Of a DNA stretch of 64,000 bases, positions 34,407 to 44,192 are shown one piece after another. The notes under the pieces were generated by a model that worked only from the letters and a program-made list of their open reading frames with translations, did not search any database and was not told where the DNA came from. Position numbers and translations under genes: made by a program. The DNA is from Rhizobium tibeticum (GTDB taxonomy: Bacteria > Pseudomonadota > Alphaproteobacteria > Rhizobiales > Rhizobiaceae): NCBI RefSeq assembly GCF_900110205.1, contig NZ_FOCV01000022.1, positions 56,486 to 120,485 of the forward strand. The letters run 5' to 3'. Every line of letters starts with the position of its first letter. The stretch's first letter is position 1.

Positions 34407-35717
34407 TTGCTTCTCGAAATTTCAATCGTTGCCATTCTCACGATCTTGAACGGCGTCCTCGCCATGTCCGAGCTCGCGGTCGTATCCTCGCGGCCGGCTC
34501 GTCTCAAAGTACTCGCCGATCAGGGAAGCCGCGGGGCCGCCATGGCCATCCGGCTGGGTGAGGACCCCGGACGTTTTCTATCCACCGTTCAGATTGGCAT
34601 TACCCTCGTTGGCGTCTTGTCCGGCGCATTCTCGGGCGCAACGCTTGGTGCGCGATTGGCCGGCTGGCTAGGCACACACGGCTTGTCACAGGCAGCAGCC
34701 GACGCGCTTGGGGTCGGCTCGGTCGTCGTTGCGATCACATACCTGTCGTTGATTGTCGGCGAACTGGTGCCGAAGCAGATCGCCCTTCGCGCACCGGAAG
34801 CCGTTGCCAGTAGGGTCGCCCCGGCAATGGTGTTTTTGTCCCGCCTGGCCGCGCCGCTCGTCTGGCTGCTTGACACGTCCGGTCGCACCATCCTTCGCCT
34901 TCTCGGGCAGTCGGGCAAGTCCGGCGACGTCGTCACCGATGAAGAAATCAAGACTGTGCTCGCCGAAGCGCACAGCGCGGGCGTTATTGAGACCGAAGAG
35001 TCGGCGATGATCTCCGGTGTCATGCGCCTGGCAGATCGAAATGCCAGAGCCTTGATGACGCCGCGCCGTGATGTAGAGGTGATCGATGTGGAGGATGGCT
35101 TTGCAGAGATCCGGGACCAGCTCCGTCGGACGGCGCAGGCACGGTTGCCGGTGCGCAAGAACAGCTCCGACGAAATCATCGGCGTGCTTTTGACCAAGGA
35201 CTTCTACGATGCGCTTGCGTCGTCCGGCCATGTCGACATTGCCACCCTTGCTCACGAGGTTCCGATCGTATCGGACTTGTCAGGTGCCCTAGACGTCATT
35301 CAGGCCATTCGTCGTTCATCCTGCCACATGGTGCTGGTTTATGACGAATACGGCCACTTCGAAGGTGTGATCACCTCCGGCGACATCCTGGAGGCGATCA
35401 TGGGTGCGGTCCAGGAAGACTCGCTTGGAGAGAAGGCGATCGTGCGCCGCCACGACGGTAGCTATCTCGTGTCCGGCTGGACCCCGATTGACGAGTTTGC
35501 GGATTTCATGGGGTTCCAGGTTGATGACGACAGGGACTACCAGACGGTGGCGGGCCTCGTGCTGGAGGAAATGAAGCACCTGCCGGAGGTTGGCGAAAGT
35601 TTTGCGATGAACGGTTGGCGATTCGAGGTCGTCGATCTTGATGGGCGCAGAATCGACAAGCTTCTTTTGACCGCCGACATGCCGCCTGACGATGGCGTAA
35701 GCCGAACACTGCAGTGA
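34407..35717 (+). CDS. CNNM/CorC-HlyC family transporter (DUF21-CBS-CorC_HlyC)
   Basis: 436 aa. The N-terminal DUF21 has four hydrophobic segments (EISIVAILTILNGVLAMSEL, with the Glu of AMSEL, up to LIVGELVPKQIALRAPE), then two CBS domains (about 215-335; LMTPRRDVEVIDVED, VYDEYGHFEGVITSGDI) and a C-terminal CorC_HlyC domain (about 350-430). The family exports Mg2+/Co2+ or protects the membrane. TTG start; only AAGG upstream. The short exported DUF1236 gene follows 85 bases later. Confidence 0.9.
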   Translation: MLLEISIVAILTILNGVLAMSELAVVSSRPARLKVLADQGSRGAAMAIRLGEDPGRFLSTVQIGITLVGVLSGAFSGATLGARLAGWLGTHGLSQAAADALGVGSVVVAITYLSLIVGELVPKQIALRAPEAVASRVAPAMVFLSRLAAPLVWLLDTSGRTILRLLGQSGKSGDVVTDEEIKTVLAEAHSAGVIETEESAMISGVMRLADRNARALMTPRRDVEVIDVEDGFAEIRDQLRRTAQARLPVRKNSSDEIIGVLLTKDFYDALASSGHVDIATLAHEVPIVSDLSGALDVIQAIRRSSCHMVLVYDEYGHFEGVITSGDILEAIMGAVQEDSLGEKAIVRRHDGSYLVSGWTPIDEFADFMGFQVDDDRDYQTVAGLVLEEMKHLPEVGESFAMNGWRFEVVDLDGRRIDKLLLTADMPPDDGVSRTLQ

Positions 35718-35802
35718 GGTTGGAGGGGAGCTGCCCGTCCTGTTTGCCGGGGAACCTTCACGTGGAAAGGGAGTTCACCCTTTCAGACATATGGAGGTAG
35801 CT

Positions 35803-36090
35803 ATGAAAGCTCTCGTAACAGCTGCAACGGCAGCGCTCATGCTAACCGGAACGGCTATGGCCCAGACCACCACGGTTGTGACCGTGCCTGGCGAGGTAAG
35901 AACCTATATAACCGAACAGGAGGTCCCATCCGTTGTTTACGATGGTGATATCATCGTGGGAACTGAGCTTCCGTCCTCAGTCGAAATCCACACGATCCCC
36001 AGCAACGATGCATACGGTTACACGGTAGTGAACAAGAAGCGCGTGATCGTTGATCCGCATACGCACCGCGTGATCGAAGTGATCAATTAA
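35803..36090 (+). CDS. DUF1236-like small exported protein
   Basis: 95 aa. A signal peptide (MKALVTAATAALMLTGTAMA) precedes a mature domain with the DUF1236 style ending YTVVNKKRVIVDPHTHRVIEVIN, a beta-rich periplasmic module that is common and often repeated in rhizobia. GGAGG 5 bases upstream fixes the ATG at 35803. Function not known; the family is often near stress and envelope genes. Confidence 0.85.
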   Translation: MKALVTAATAALMLTGTAMAQTTTVVTVPGEVRTYITEQEVPSVVYDGDIIVGTELPSSVEIHTIPSNDAYGYTVVNKKRVIVDPHTHRVIEVIN

Positions 36091-36225
36091 TCAATCGGTT
36101 TGCTCTGGCAGCTGAGATTGTGCTTGCATTTGGACGCATCGACCTGACGTTAGGGAAGCTGAAGATGGTCGATGCGACCGTATGCACTCGCTGGCAGTCG
36201 CATGCGCGGCCTCTGGCCACCGGTG

Positions 36226-38244
36226 CTACGGAGACGCGCGTGTTTCCTTTCGGCTGAGAAACCACAGAAGATATGGCCCTCCGATCAGGGCGGCGAAGAG
36301 GCCGACGGGAACCTGATAGGGGTAAATGATAATCCGTGATAGCCAGTCGGCTAGGACAAGCAGGCAGGCGCCGATCAACATAGCTGCCAGCAAATGATCG
36401 CGCGTCCGGTGAAAACCGATCAGCCTGGACAGGTGGGGCGCGATCAACCCTGTGAGGCTAAGTGGCCCAATCAGGAAAGAAGAGATCGCCGTCATGAGCG
36501 ACGCGACTGCTGCAAGCAGCAGACGTGTTGGGGTAACGCTAATTCCGACACTGCGTGCCAGCCCGGCGCCAAGTGGCAAGATGGTCAACCAGCGCGTCAT
36601 CAGGAAGAGCGGGGCTGTCAGAATAGAAAGCGAAATGATCGCGGTCCAGGCCTCAAAAGGCCCGGCGCGGTTTGTCGAACCGGATAGCCAGGTCAGCAGG
36701 ATGTAACTGCGCATGTCGCCCTGCGCGAGCACCATGCCGATGATTGCAAGGCAGAAGGCGCTGATGGCGACGCCTGTAAGCAGGAGCGCCTCAGGCGACA
36801 TCCCAGCTCGCCGGGCAATGACGTTCATGGCCAGAAATGAGGCGAGCGCTCCGAGGACCATGCCGGCGATCATGATCGGCGGCGAAGGGAAGGCGAAAAT
36901 GAATAGCGTCACCGTCAGTCCAGCCCCGGCGCCAGAGGACACGCCGACCACTTCAGGGCTTGCCAGCGGATTGCCGGTCACGCGTTGGATGATGAAGCCA
37001 GCAGCACCCAGCATCGCACCGGCTCCACCTGCAACGACAATTCGCGGCAGCCTGAACGGCAGAAGATCTGAAAGCGGCGATCCAACGGCAATTTTCCAGC
37101 CGCCATCGGTCGGCCCGACAGCAAGAACGACCGCGAGCGTAGCCAAGAAGAGAGCGCCGAAAAGCAGGAGTGCCAGCGATGGTCGCGATACGCGTCGCAG
37201 ACTTCCAGGCGATTTTGCGGTGACAGCAGTGGGGCCATGCACGCGTGGTAGCAGGAACAAAAGGAGCGGGCCGCCAATGAGCGCGGTGGCTGCACCTGTA
37301 GGCGCAAGGTCGGAAAAGCCGGGGCCAAGCAGTTGCGTCAGGCAGTCTGTCAGAAACAGAATCGCTGCGCCGGTCAGAGGCGCCATCGTCATGATACGAT
37401 GGGTGGTGCGCGCGCCGCAAAGCCGCGCGACTGCCGGCGCGGCAAGTCCGAGGAAGCCGATGATGCCGACCGTCGCCGTGACCGAGGCCGAAAGCCAGAC
37501 GGCAAGCATTAGGATCGCGAAACGCGCGGTATGAAGCGAGACGCCGAGACTTTTAGCGCTCGCATCGTCCAAAGCCAGCACGTTGAGCGGCCTGAGCAGA
37601 AGCATCGCGACGAGGATACCGGCAGCGAGCTGAGGTGCAAGCGACGTCACGCCACCCCAATCCTGCTGGTTGAGGGCGCCGGCGCCCCAGATGTGGATCG
37701 ACATGGCATATTCGCCACGCGCCAGCACCAGCGTAACACTCAGCGAGGCTGCAACCATGCTGACGATCATGCCGCAGATCGTCACGGTGACTGGATCAAG
37801 TCCGCGCCGCCAGCTCAAGGCAAGCACGAGGGCCACGGCCCCCAGTCCACCGGCAAAGGCAACGAGCTCACGCGAGACACCGGTAAGGACAGGCGAAAAA
37901 CTCAAGCCAAGCGTCAGCGCCAGTTGGGCGCCGGAAGCGATACCGAGCGTCGAGGCATCGGCAATCGGGTTGCGCAGGATGCGCTGCAGGAGCGCCCCGG
38001 CGAGGCCCAGTGCCGCCCCCGAGACAAGAGCGATCGCCGCTCTTGGCACAAGGCTGTTCCAGAGCAGGATCGCGTCGAGTGCCTTGGCCTGCTCGGGATC
38101 GCCGGGCACCTGGGGACGCAACAGCAATAGCAGGACGAAGGACGTGACGCATGCGACGGCAAGCGCGCAAGCTGGCATGATTGGGCTGCGTGAGGGCGCA
38201 CGCGGCATGGAGAGACTAGCCGTTTCGGACACGGGAGAATCCAT
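36226..38244 (-). CDS. fhuB: FhuB-type iron(III)-hydroxamate ABC permease (double FecCD)
   Basis: 672 aa, twice the length of an ordinary FecCD permease: two homologous halves of about ten membrane segments, each with the G-rich loop that contacts the ATPase (ALGLAGALLQRILRNPIADAS in the first half, LGAAGFIIQRVTGNPLASPE in the second). This fused form is characteristic of FhuB. Its start overlaps the end of fhuD by 29 bases, so it is the last gene of the fhuA-fhuD-fhuB operon. It imports ferri-hydroxamates across the inner membrane. No fhuC ATPase gene is present in the window. Confidence 0.93.
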   Translation of the reverse strand: MDSPVSETASLSMPRAPSRSPIMPACALAVACVTSFVLLLLLRPQVPGDPEQAKALDAILLWNSLVPRAAIALVSGAALGLAGALLQRILRNPIADASTLGIASGAQLALTLGLSFSPVLTGVSRELVAFAGGLGAVALVLALSWRRGLDPVTVTICGMIVSMVAASLSVTLVLARGEYAMSIHIWGAGALNQQDWGGVTSLAPQLAAGILVAMLLLRPLNVLALDDASAKSLGVSLHTARFAILMLAVWLSASVTATVGIIGFLGLAAPAVARLCGARTTHRIMTMAPLTGAAILFLTDCLTQLLGPGFSDLAPTGAATALIGGPLLLFLLPRVHGPTAVTAKSPGSLRRVSRPSLALLLFGALFLATLAVVLAVGPTDGGWKIAVGSPLSDLLPFRLPRIVVAGGAGAMLGAAGFIIQRVTGNPLASPEVVGVSSGAGAGLTVTLFIFAFPSPPIMIAGMVLGALASFLAMNVIARRAGMSPEALLLTGVAISAFCLAIIGMVLAQGDMRSYILLTWLSGSTNRAGPFEAWTAIISLSILTAPLFLMTRWLTILPLGAGLARSVGISVTPTRLLLAAVASLMTAISSFLIGPLSLTGLIAPHLSRLIGFHRTRDHLLAAMLIGACLLVLADWLSRIIIYPYQVPVGLFAALIGGPYLLWFLSRKETRASP

Positions 38245-39094
38245 TGGCGAGGAAGTCGGCGAAGCGACTTGCCGCCGGAAGCGCGCCGTAAGGGTTGATC
38301 GAACCGGTCGTCAGGACGCGGTTCTCTTGCACGGCGGGAAGCGCCTTCCAGAATGCACTCCCGGTCAGGGTATCGAACGCGTCTTGCGAATGCGGTGGAA
38401 TGAGGATGATCCAGGCGTCCGGCATGGACGCCAGTGTTTCGATGCCGACAGGCGCCGTGGCGGAATAGCTGGTCGCTCCCCTCCAGGCGTTGGTGAGCCC
38501 GATGCGCTGCAATACCTCCCCGAACATGCTGTCAGAGCCAAATACGCGGTAGTGGCGGGCATCGCCGAGATTGATCGGCAAGACAGGTCGTCCATCGCCG
38601 GCGGCAAACAGAGCCTTGTAGCGATCCAGTTTCGCAGAGAGATTTTCGACCAGCAGTCGCGCCTGCGCCCGCTCTAGACGCTCTCCAATCGCCAATGTTG
38701 CCTGCTCGGCCAGCCCGTAGGGACTTTTCCCGGGCATGTAGATCGCGTGGTTTTCGACAGCTGCGATGCGGCTCATAATCGGATCGGCCCATGCGTAGAA
38801 ATTAGAGTTGAAGATCAGGTCGGGCCGGGCGAAGCGCAGAACCTCGAGGTTCGGCGTTCCACGCAGCCCGAGATCGGCGACGGTCTCGGGCACTGCGGGC
38901 GTCACGGCGACCTGCCTGAATTGGCGCAATTCCGTCGCCGCGACCACATTGGCACCGATCGTTAGCAGCGTTTCCAAGAGCGCCCAGTCGAGCGTGGCAA
39001 CCCGCGGTTCTGGCGACCGACCTTGCGCCGCACCCGCGACAAGCGTGGCCGCTATCGCGAGAAAAGTCCTGCGGCTGAGCAGTGATGTGCTCAA
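38216..39094 (-). CDS. fhuD: FhuD-type periplasmic ferri-siderophore binding protein
   Basis: 292 aa. The N-terminus has a twin-arginine-like SRRTFLAIAATLVAGAAQG export signal, as in many FhuD proteins. The body has the class III binding-protein pattern (RVATLDWALLETLLTIGANVVA, then VADLGLRGTPNLEVLRFARP and DLIFNSNFYAW). It delivers ferri-hydroxamates from the receptor to FhuB. Located between the TonB receptor (66-base gap) and fhuB (29-base overlap). Confidence 0.9.
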   Translation of the reverse strand: MSTSLLSRRTFLAIAATLVAGAAQGRSPEPRVATLDWALLETLLTIGANVVAATELRQFRQVAVTPAVPETVADLGLRGTPNLEVLRFARPDLIFNSNFYAWADPIMSRIAAVENHAIYMPGKSPYGLAEQATLAIGERLERAQARLLVENLSAKLDRYKALFAAGDGRPVLPINLGDARHYRVFGSDSMFGEVLQRIGLTNAWRGATSYSATAPVGIETLASMPDAWIILIPPHSQDAFDTLTGSAFWKALPAVQENRVLTTGSINPYGALPAASRFADFLANGFSRVRNG

Positions 39095-39160
39095 ATTGAT
39101 CTCCCGTCGGGCAAAGAAGGCCCAGAAGGCCCTCCGGAAAAGACATACAAAATTAGCGGT

Positions 39161-41365
39161 TTACCAAGTCTTGCTCAGCCTGAACAAGACGGTCCGCGCG
39201 TCCCCGTAACCGCATGTGAATTCGCCGCCGCAGCCTTTGACATAGTCCTTGTCGAAGAGATTGGTGACGTTGATGGAGCCTTCCCAGCCCTCCTTCTTGT
39301 AGCGGATTGCGGCGTCGAACACGGCTGCGTCAGGAACCTTCAAAGTGTTTAGACGGTCTGCCCAGCTTTCGCCCTGGTAGCGCACGCCGCCTCCAATGCT
39401 CATTCCCTCCAATGCGCCCTGCGTTACGGTATAGTCTAGCCACAGTGCGGCGGTCTTATCGGGCACGAGATAGGGCTTCTTTCCAACATAGGCAGCAACA
39501 ATATCCTCCTTCACCTCAAGATCGGTGTAGGAGAAGGAGCCAAGGAGCTTCCAGTTATCATTGAGGTTGATCTTGGCCTCCAGCTCGATGCCACGAGACT
39601 CGACTTCACCGATCTGGTTGGCAAGGAAAGTCGCCGGATCCGTTACGACAACATTGCGACGATTGAGGTGGAAGAGCGACGCTGTAAACGTGCCGTCGAT
39701 GAAGGTGGGGTCGTACTTCAGCCCGACTTCGTATTGCTCGCCTTCCTCCGGGGCATTGTTCGGCGTTGCGCTCGGAGCGACGGTCGGATTGAAGAAGGTG
39801 CCAACACTGGCGTATGGCGTAAGGCCGTTGTCGAATTCATAGGCGATGCCGATGCGACCGCTGGCCGCCGATGTATCATAGCTGTAGCTGCTATAGGTTG
39901 AGCTGTAGGCCGTCGGTCGGTTGTCGGTGTCGGTATTGACGAAATCGTAGCGCCCGTTCAGCGTTACGAGCCAGCCATCAGCGAAACGTATCTGATCCTG
40001 AGCGTAGATGCCGAGCTGTTGCTGGGTGATCAGCTGATTGCTGTAAATTCGATTGATCGGCTGGGAAGCGCCATAGACCGGATTGACCGGGTCAATCGAT
40101 GTAGCGGGCGTGGATGCCTGCACGTTGTCGAGCTGATAGTATTTGTAGTCGAGGCCGACCATGACCTCGTGGTCTAGGGCGCCGGTCTGGAAGTCGCCTT
40201 CCAGTCGGTTGTCGATGGCAACGGTGTTAACCTCGGAGTGCCCTTCGAAGCCGAGCCGATTGAGTTGAAAGTAGCCTGGATCGAGCGGGTCCGTGGTATT
40301 GACATAGCCATAAGCATAGGGGCCAACCTCATATTTCTGGAGGTGGCCGTAGCGGGCATTCGATGTGAACGTGATGCCGCTATCGAACTCGTGCTCGAAC
40401 TCACAGCCTCCCATTTGCTGGTCGTACCGCCCGGTATCGATGTCCGGCTCTCCAGGGAAGAAGTCGCGATCGATCTTGCCAAATGGGGCGTCGACCACAG
40501 TACCGACATACGGGAAAAATCCGTTACCCACATGAACCTGGTTAAGCGCTCCTGCGTATGCCCAGGCTGTAAGCGTGGTGCCATCATCGGGGGAGACGGT
40601 GACTTGCGGCATGACGAAACCGCGCAGGTCGTGGGAGAAGTCGGAGTAATTGTCGCCACCCGCGATCTTGCCGGTGAGGCGATAGGTCACCGTGTCGCTC
40701 TTTCCCAGCTTGTCGGAAATATCGAACCCGGTGAATGCATTGCCGTCGCTGTTGATGCCAACGTCGGTGTAAACGTAGGGCTCGTCCGTCGGTCGCTTGC
40801 GAACATAGTTGACGATACCGCCGGCGTTGCCGCCGCCATAGAGAACCGATGCCGGACCCTTCAAGACCTCGACGCGCTCAAGCATGAACGGATCGATCTG
40901 AAACCCCCCAAACCCATAGGTGAAGAGCTGCAGACCGTCGAGATAAACGCCTGTCTGTGTAGCGTCGAAGCCCCGAATGTAGATCCAATCCGTATCAGCA
41001 TCGACACCGAAGGGAGCGGCGATCACGCCAGGCGTATAGCGCAAGGCTTCATCGACCTTGTTGACGACACCACGGTCGTCCATTTCCTGCTTTCCGACAA
41101 CGGAGACGGCCTGCGGGATCTCATTGAGCGGCGTGTCGGTCTTGGATCCCGTCCTCGTTTCCTTGGCGACGTAACCGTTTACGGGGCCGATCGCGCTGTT
41201 ATCGGCGGTGTTGCCCTGGACGATGATCGGCGCAAGTGCCGTGTCGGCGGTTTGTGCCTGGGCCGTCCAGGCGGCGCAAACACCGATCAGTGCTGCGCTC
41301 GCGCTCAGAGCTTTCCGCGCACGTTGGAAACCTTCTACTTTGTGCATTCCTACTACCCCGCTCAT
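39161..41365 (-). CDS. TonB-dependent ferri-siderophore receptor (FhuA-like)
   Basis: 734 aa from 41365 (ATG at 41347 is an alternative, with a signal peptide either way: ALSASAALIGVCAAWTAQAQ). The plug domain is clear (NEIPQAVSVVGKQEMDDRGV, ALRYTPGVIAAPFGVD, ERVEVLKGPASVLYGGGNAG), followed by a 22-strand-type barrel ending in the terminal Trp (VLFRLSKTW), the outer-membrane insertion signal. Family: hydroxamate/ferrichrome receptors. A RirA-type box at 41406-41420 lies 41 bases upstream, and fhuD and fhuB follow. It takes up iron-siderophore across the outer membrane with TonB energy. Confidence 0.92.
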   Translation of the reverse strand: MSGVVGMHKVEGFQRARKALSASAALIGVCAAWTAQAQTADTALAPIIVQGNTADNSAIGPVNGYVAKETRTGSKTDTPLNEIPQAVSVVGKQEMDDRGVVNKVDEALRYTPGVIAAPFGVDADTDWIYIRGFDATQTGVYLDGLQLFTYGFGGFQIDPFMLERVEVLKGPASVLYGGGNAGGIVNYVRKRPTDEPYVYTDVGINSDGNAFTGFDISDKLGKSDTVTYRLTGKIAGGDNYSDFSHDLRGFVMPQVTVSPDDGTTLTAWAYAGALNQVHVGNGFFPYVGTVVDAPFGKIDRDFFPGEPDIDTGRYDQQMGGCEFEHEFDSGITFTSNARYGHLQKYEVGPYAYGYVNTTDPLDPGYFQLNRLGFEGHSEVNTVAIDNRLEGDFQTGALDHEVMVGLDYKYYQLDNVQASTPATSIDPVNPVYGASQPINRIYSNQLITQQQLGIYAQDQIRFADGWLVTLNGRYDFVNTDTDNRPTAYSSTYSSYSYDTSAASGRIGIAYEFDNGLTPYASVGTFFNPTVAPSATPNNAPEEGEQYEVGLKYDPTFIDGTFTASLFHLNRRNVVVTDPATFLANQIGEVESRGIELEAKINLNDNWKLLGSFSYTDLEVKEDIVAAYVGKKPYLVPDKTAALWLDYTVTQGALEGMSIGGGVRYQGESWADRLNTLKVPDAAVFDAAIRYKKEGWEGSINVTNLFDKDYVKGCGGEFTCGYGDARTVLFRLSKTW

Positions 41366-41405
41366 AGGCCCGCCGGCCGCCTGCCAGGCGCCAGCTCGAA
41401 TAAGG

Positions 41406-41420
41406 TGAGCGATTAACTCA
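41406..41420. promoter_or_regulatory. Candidate RirA iron-responsive operator (IRO box)
   Basis: TGAGCGATTAACTCA fits the rhizobial RirA motif TGA-N9-TCA exactly, within the 144-bp gap between the receptor gene and the AraC gene. It should repress the fhu operon when iron is sufficient. Confidence 0.65.
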
Positions 41421-41509
41421 AATTTAATGGTTGGGCTTGGTCTGATCCGCGGCGATTGAATGATTTTGGGCAGTTCCAAAATTTGTGGGCAAATCTTTGC
41501 AAAAATGCA

Positions 41510-42394
41510 TCACTCGCACTTCGACCGTTTCCAGCGCGCCGGTGTTGTGCCGACATATTTGCGGAAGACGCGCGTGAAGTGCGCTTGGTCGGAAAAGCCT
41601 GTTTCCACTGCGATGGCAGTGAGGCCTTGATCGCTATCGCGCAGCAGCTGTTTGGCAAGCTCAAGCCTGGCGTTCATTTGCCAATCATGTGGCGTTACGC
41701 CGGTGGAGGCTTTGAATGAGTGGCTGAAATGCGACTGGGACAGCCCCGTCAGTTCGGCCAGTTCTTGCAGGCGGATATTGCGCCCACAGTGCTCCTGCAT
41801 GAACTCGGTGGCGCGGCGCAACTGCCAGGATACAAGCTCACCGCGCTTGCGTGGTGGCGTCTTGACCATCTTCAGGACATCGATGACAAGTGAGAGTGCC
41901 AGGCCATCACCGTAAAGATCATGCAAGGGAGTTGGGCTGGCGATCTCCGTGGCAATCAATTCGGCAAGCGCCATTGCCCGCTGGTCGAAGAAGAGCAGTT
42001 GCGGCTCTCTCAGTTTCTGCGGATCGATATCTTCCATCAGACGCTGGCTGACTACATCGGCATCGAAATGGACATCGAGATGACGCATCGCGTGCACCTC
42101 TCGGATGTCCACCCACAGTTCCATTTCCGCCGGGATATAGGAAATTGGACTCGCTTGACGGTCCTGTGGCGCTCCGGGCGCCGTCGCCGAACGCTTGACC
42201 GACGGACGACCGCGCCCGAGATGGTCGAGAAGGATGAACAGGCGCGGATCGCGCGCCACGTAGTGTCCGCCTGCATAGGCGCCACATTCGACATCCCACA
42301 GATCAGCTGTGATGCCGTTAAAGTTTCGACGCCTGAGCCCGCCCACGACCGAGAAACCCTCGATCGCGTTCTGCATGCGCGGCTGAAATGTCAT
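41510..42394 (-). CDS. AraC family transcriptional regulator (PchR-like)
   Basis: 294 aa. The C-terminal 100 residues are the double HTH (CGRNIRLQELAELTGLSQSH, then LRDSDQGLTAIAVETGFSDQ, ending in the standard FTRVFRKYVGTTPARW). The N-terminal sensor part is PchR-like. The ATG at 42394 is chosen because AGGA lies 7 bases upstream; the frame extends 5 codons further. It lies directly upstream of the receptor gene, same strand, so it probably activates siderophore uptake when the cognate siderophore is bound. A separate 79-bp gap leads to the exporter. Confidence 0.88.
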   Translation of the reverse strand: MTFQPRMQNAIEGFSVVGGLRRRNFNGITADLWDVECGAYAGGHYVARDPRLFILLDHLGRGRPSVKRSATAPGAPQDRQASPISYIPAEMELWVDIREVHAMRHLDVHFDADVVSQRLMEDIDPQKLREPQLLFFDQRAMALAELIATEIASPTPLHDLYGDGLALSLVIDVLKMVKTPPRKRGELVSWQLRRATEFMQEHCGRNIRLQELAELTGLSQSHFSHSFKASTGVTPHDWQMNARLELAKQLLRDSDQGLTAIAVETGFSDQAHFTRVFRKYVGTTPARWKRSKCE

Positions 42395-42473
42395 GGCGAT
42401 GTCCTGCAATTATAAAACATGTGTATAATTATCAAGTTTATTGCATTGCATCAATCGCCGCGTTTCCGGTTTT

Positions 42474-44192
42474 TCAGTGGCTCCGCATTTGCGCATCGTG
42501 CAGCCGGTTGTAGACGCCGCGCTTGGCCATCAAGTCCTGATGCGTTCCCTGCTCAACGATACCGTTGCCATCGACCACGACGATCCGATCGGCCCCCTGG
42601 ATGGTGGCCAGGCGGTGGGCGATGATCAACGTGGTACGGCCTTTTGAAAGCTCCGCAAGCGAACGCTGTATCGCGCGTTCCGTCTCTGTGTCGAGCGCCG
42701 AGGTCGCCTCGTCGAGGATCAGGATCGGAGGGTTCTTCAAGAACATGCGAGCGATGGCAACGCGCTGCTTCTGGCCGCCGGAAAGCTTGACGCCGCGCTC
42801 GCCGATGACCGTATCGAGACCGGCGGGCAGGCCCGCAAGCATCTCTTCCAGCCGCGCCCTGCGGGCTGCCTCAGCGATCTCGTCTTCGCTGGCGCAAAGC
42901 CGACCGTAGGCGATGTTTTCGCCGATCGTACCGCCGAACAGGAAAACGTCCTGCTGCACGATGCCGATCTGCTGGCGCAGCGACACCTTCGTCATGTCTC
43001 GTATATCCACGCCGTCAATCGTGATGCGGCCACTGCCGACCTCGTAGAAGCGCGGCAGAAGCGAACAGATCGTCGTCTTGCCGGCGCCCGATGGGCCGAC
43101 GAAGGCGATCGTTTCACCGGCGCGGATTGCTAAATTGACATGCTCGAACACTGCCGCGGCCGGACTATATCCGAAGGAGACGTCCTCATAGGCGATATCC
43201 CCCTTGAGATGATCGACCGTGATGGCGTCAGGCGCATCGGCGATATCTGGCTCGGTATCGATAAGCTCTGTGAAGCGGCGAAAGCCGGCAATGCCCTTGG
43301 GGTAGGTTTCAATGACCGAGTTGATCTTTTCAACGGGACGGAAAAAGACGCCAACCAGCAGCAAAAAGCCGATAAAGCCGCCGGTCGTCAGGTTACCGGA
43401 GAGGACGAAATAGGCTCCGGCGATCATCACCAGCATCTGCGTCAGCCGCATGCTCATATAGCTCAGCGAAGTGCTTGCGGCCATGAGCTTGTAGGCGTCG
43501 AGCTTGACCCGCCGGTAGTTTTGATTGTCCATTTCAAACAGCGTGCGTTCGTAATTCTCGTTCGCGAAAGCCTGTACCACGCGAATGCCGCCGACATTTT
43601 CCTCGATACGCGTGTTGAAGTCGCCGACCCGTTCGAAGAGGCGGCGGAAATTCTGGGTCATGCGGCTTCCGAAATGGCTCGTCAACCACGCCGTCAGCGG
43701 CACAACGATCGCCGTTATCAGCGCCAGTTGCCAGTTGACGGAGATCATCAGCAACAAGGCGCCGGCAAAGGTCATCAGTGCGATGAACAGATCTTCCGGG
43801 CCATGGTGGGCGACTTCGCCAATCTCTTCGAGATCTTTTGTCAACCGTCCGACGATGTGCCCGGTCTTCTGGTTGTCGAAATAGCTGAATGACAGCTTCT
43901 GCAGATGATTGAACGCCGCGCGGCGCATGTCTGTCTCGATATTGATGCCGAGCATATGTCCCCAATAGGTGACAATCGCCATCAGGCCGGTATTGATGAC
44001 ATAAATCGCAAGCAAGGCTGCTGACGCGAGCAGAATTAGCAACCACTCCTGGCTAAGCAAAAGCCGGTCGATGAATAGCTTGACGGCAATGGGAAAGCCG
44101 AGTTCGAGCAACCCCGAAAGGATGGCGCAGGCAAAATCGAGGACGAAAAGCCCCCGATACGGCCGATAGTAGGAGAAGAAGCGACGCAGCAT
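42474..44192 (-). CDS. ABC exporter half-transporter (MsbA/multidrug type)
   Basis: 572 aa with six N-terminal membrane segments (about 15-310) and a C-terminal ATPase: Walker A FVGPSGAGKTTICSLLPRFY, Q-loop IGIVQQDVFLFGGTIGENI, signature VKLSGGQKQRVAIARMF, Walker B PILILDEATSALD, His switch LIIAHRLATIQ. Exports lipids or small molecules as a homodimer. It sits upstream of the AraC regulator in the siderophore region, same strand, so it could export a siderophore, but nothing in the sequence proves it. Confidence 0.9.
   Translation of the reverse strand: MLRRFFSYYRPYRGLFVLDFACAILSGLLELGFPIAVKLFIDRLLLSQEWLLILLASAALLAIYVINTGLMAIVTYWGHMLGINIETDMRRAAFNHLQKLSFSYFDNQKTGHIVGRLTKDLEEIGEVAHHGPEDLFIALMTFAGALLLMISVNWQLALITAIVVPLTAWLTSHFGSRMTQNFRRLFERVGDFNTRIEENVGGIRVVQAFANENYERTLFEMDNQNYRRVKLDAYKLMAASTSLSYMSMRLTQMLVMIAGAYFVLSGNLTTGGFIGFLLLVGVFFRPVEKINSVIETYPKGIAGFRRFTELIDTEPDIADAPDAITVDHLKGDIAYEDVSFGYSPAAAVFEHVNLAIRAGETIAFVGPSGAGKTTICSLLPRFYEVGSGRITIDGVDIRDMTKVSLRQQIGIVQQDVFLFGGTIGENIAYGRLCASEDEIAEAARRARLEEMLAGLPAGLDTVIGERGVKLSGGQKQRVAIARMFLKNPPILILDEATSALDTETERAIQRSLAELSKGRTTLIIAHRLATIQGADRIVVVDGNGIVEQGTHQDLMAKRGVYNRLHDAQMRSH

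Noticed and set aside
36713..38677. Long plus-strand frames across fhuB and fhuD
   Set aside because: Antisense to strongly conserved permease and binding-protein genes, with no ribosome sites or domains.
40238..41416. 392-codon plus-strand open frame inside the TonB receptor gene
   Set aside because: Antisense shadow caused by GC-rich codon bias; the minus strand has a full receptor with all family motifs.
42409..42435. TATAAT/TTGATA pair before the AraC gene (minus strand)
   Set aside because: The spacer is only 15 bp and the start site would fall on the ribosome site, so it is not reported as a promoter.
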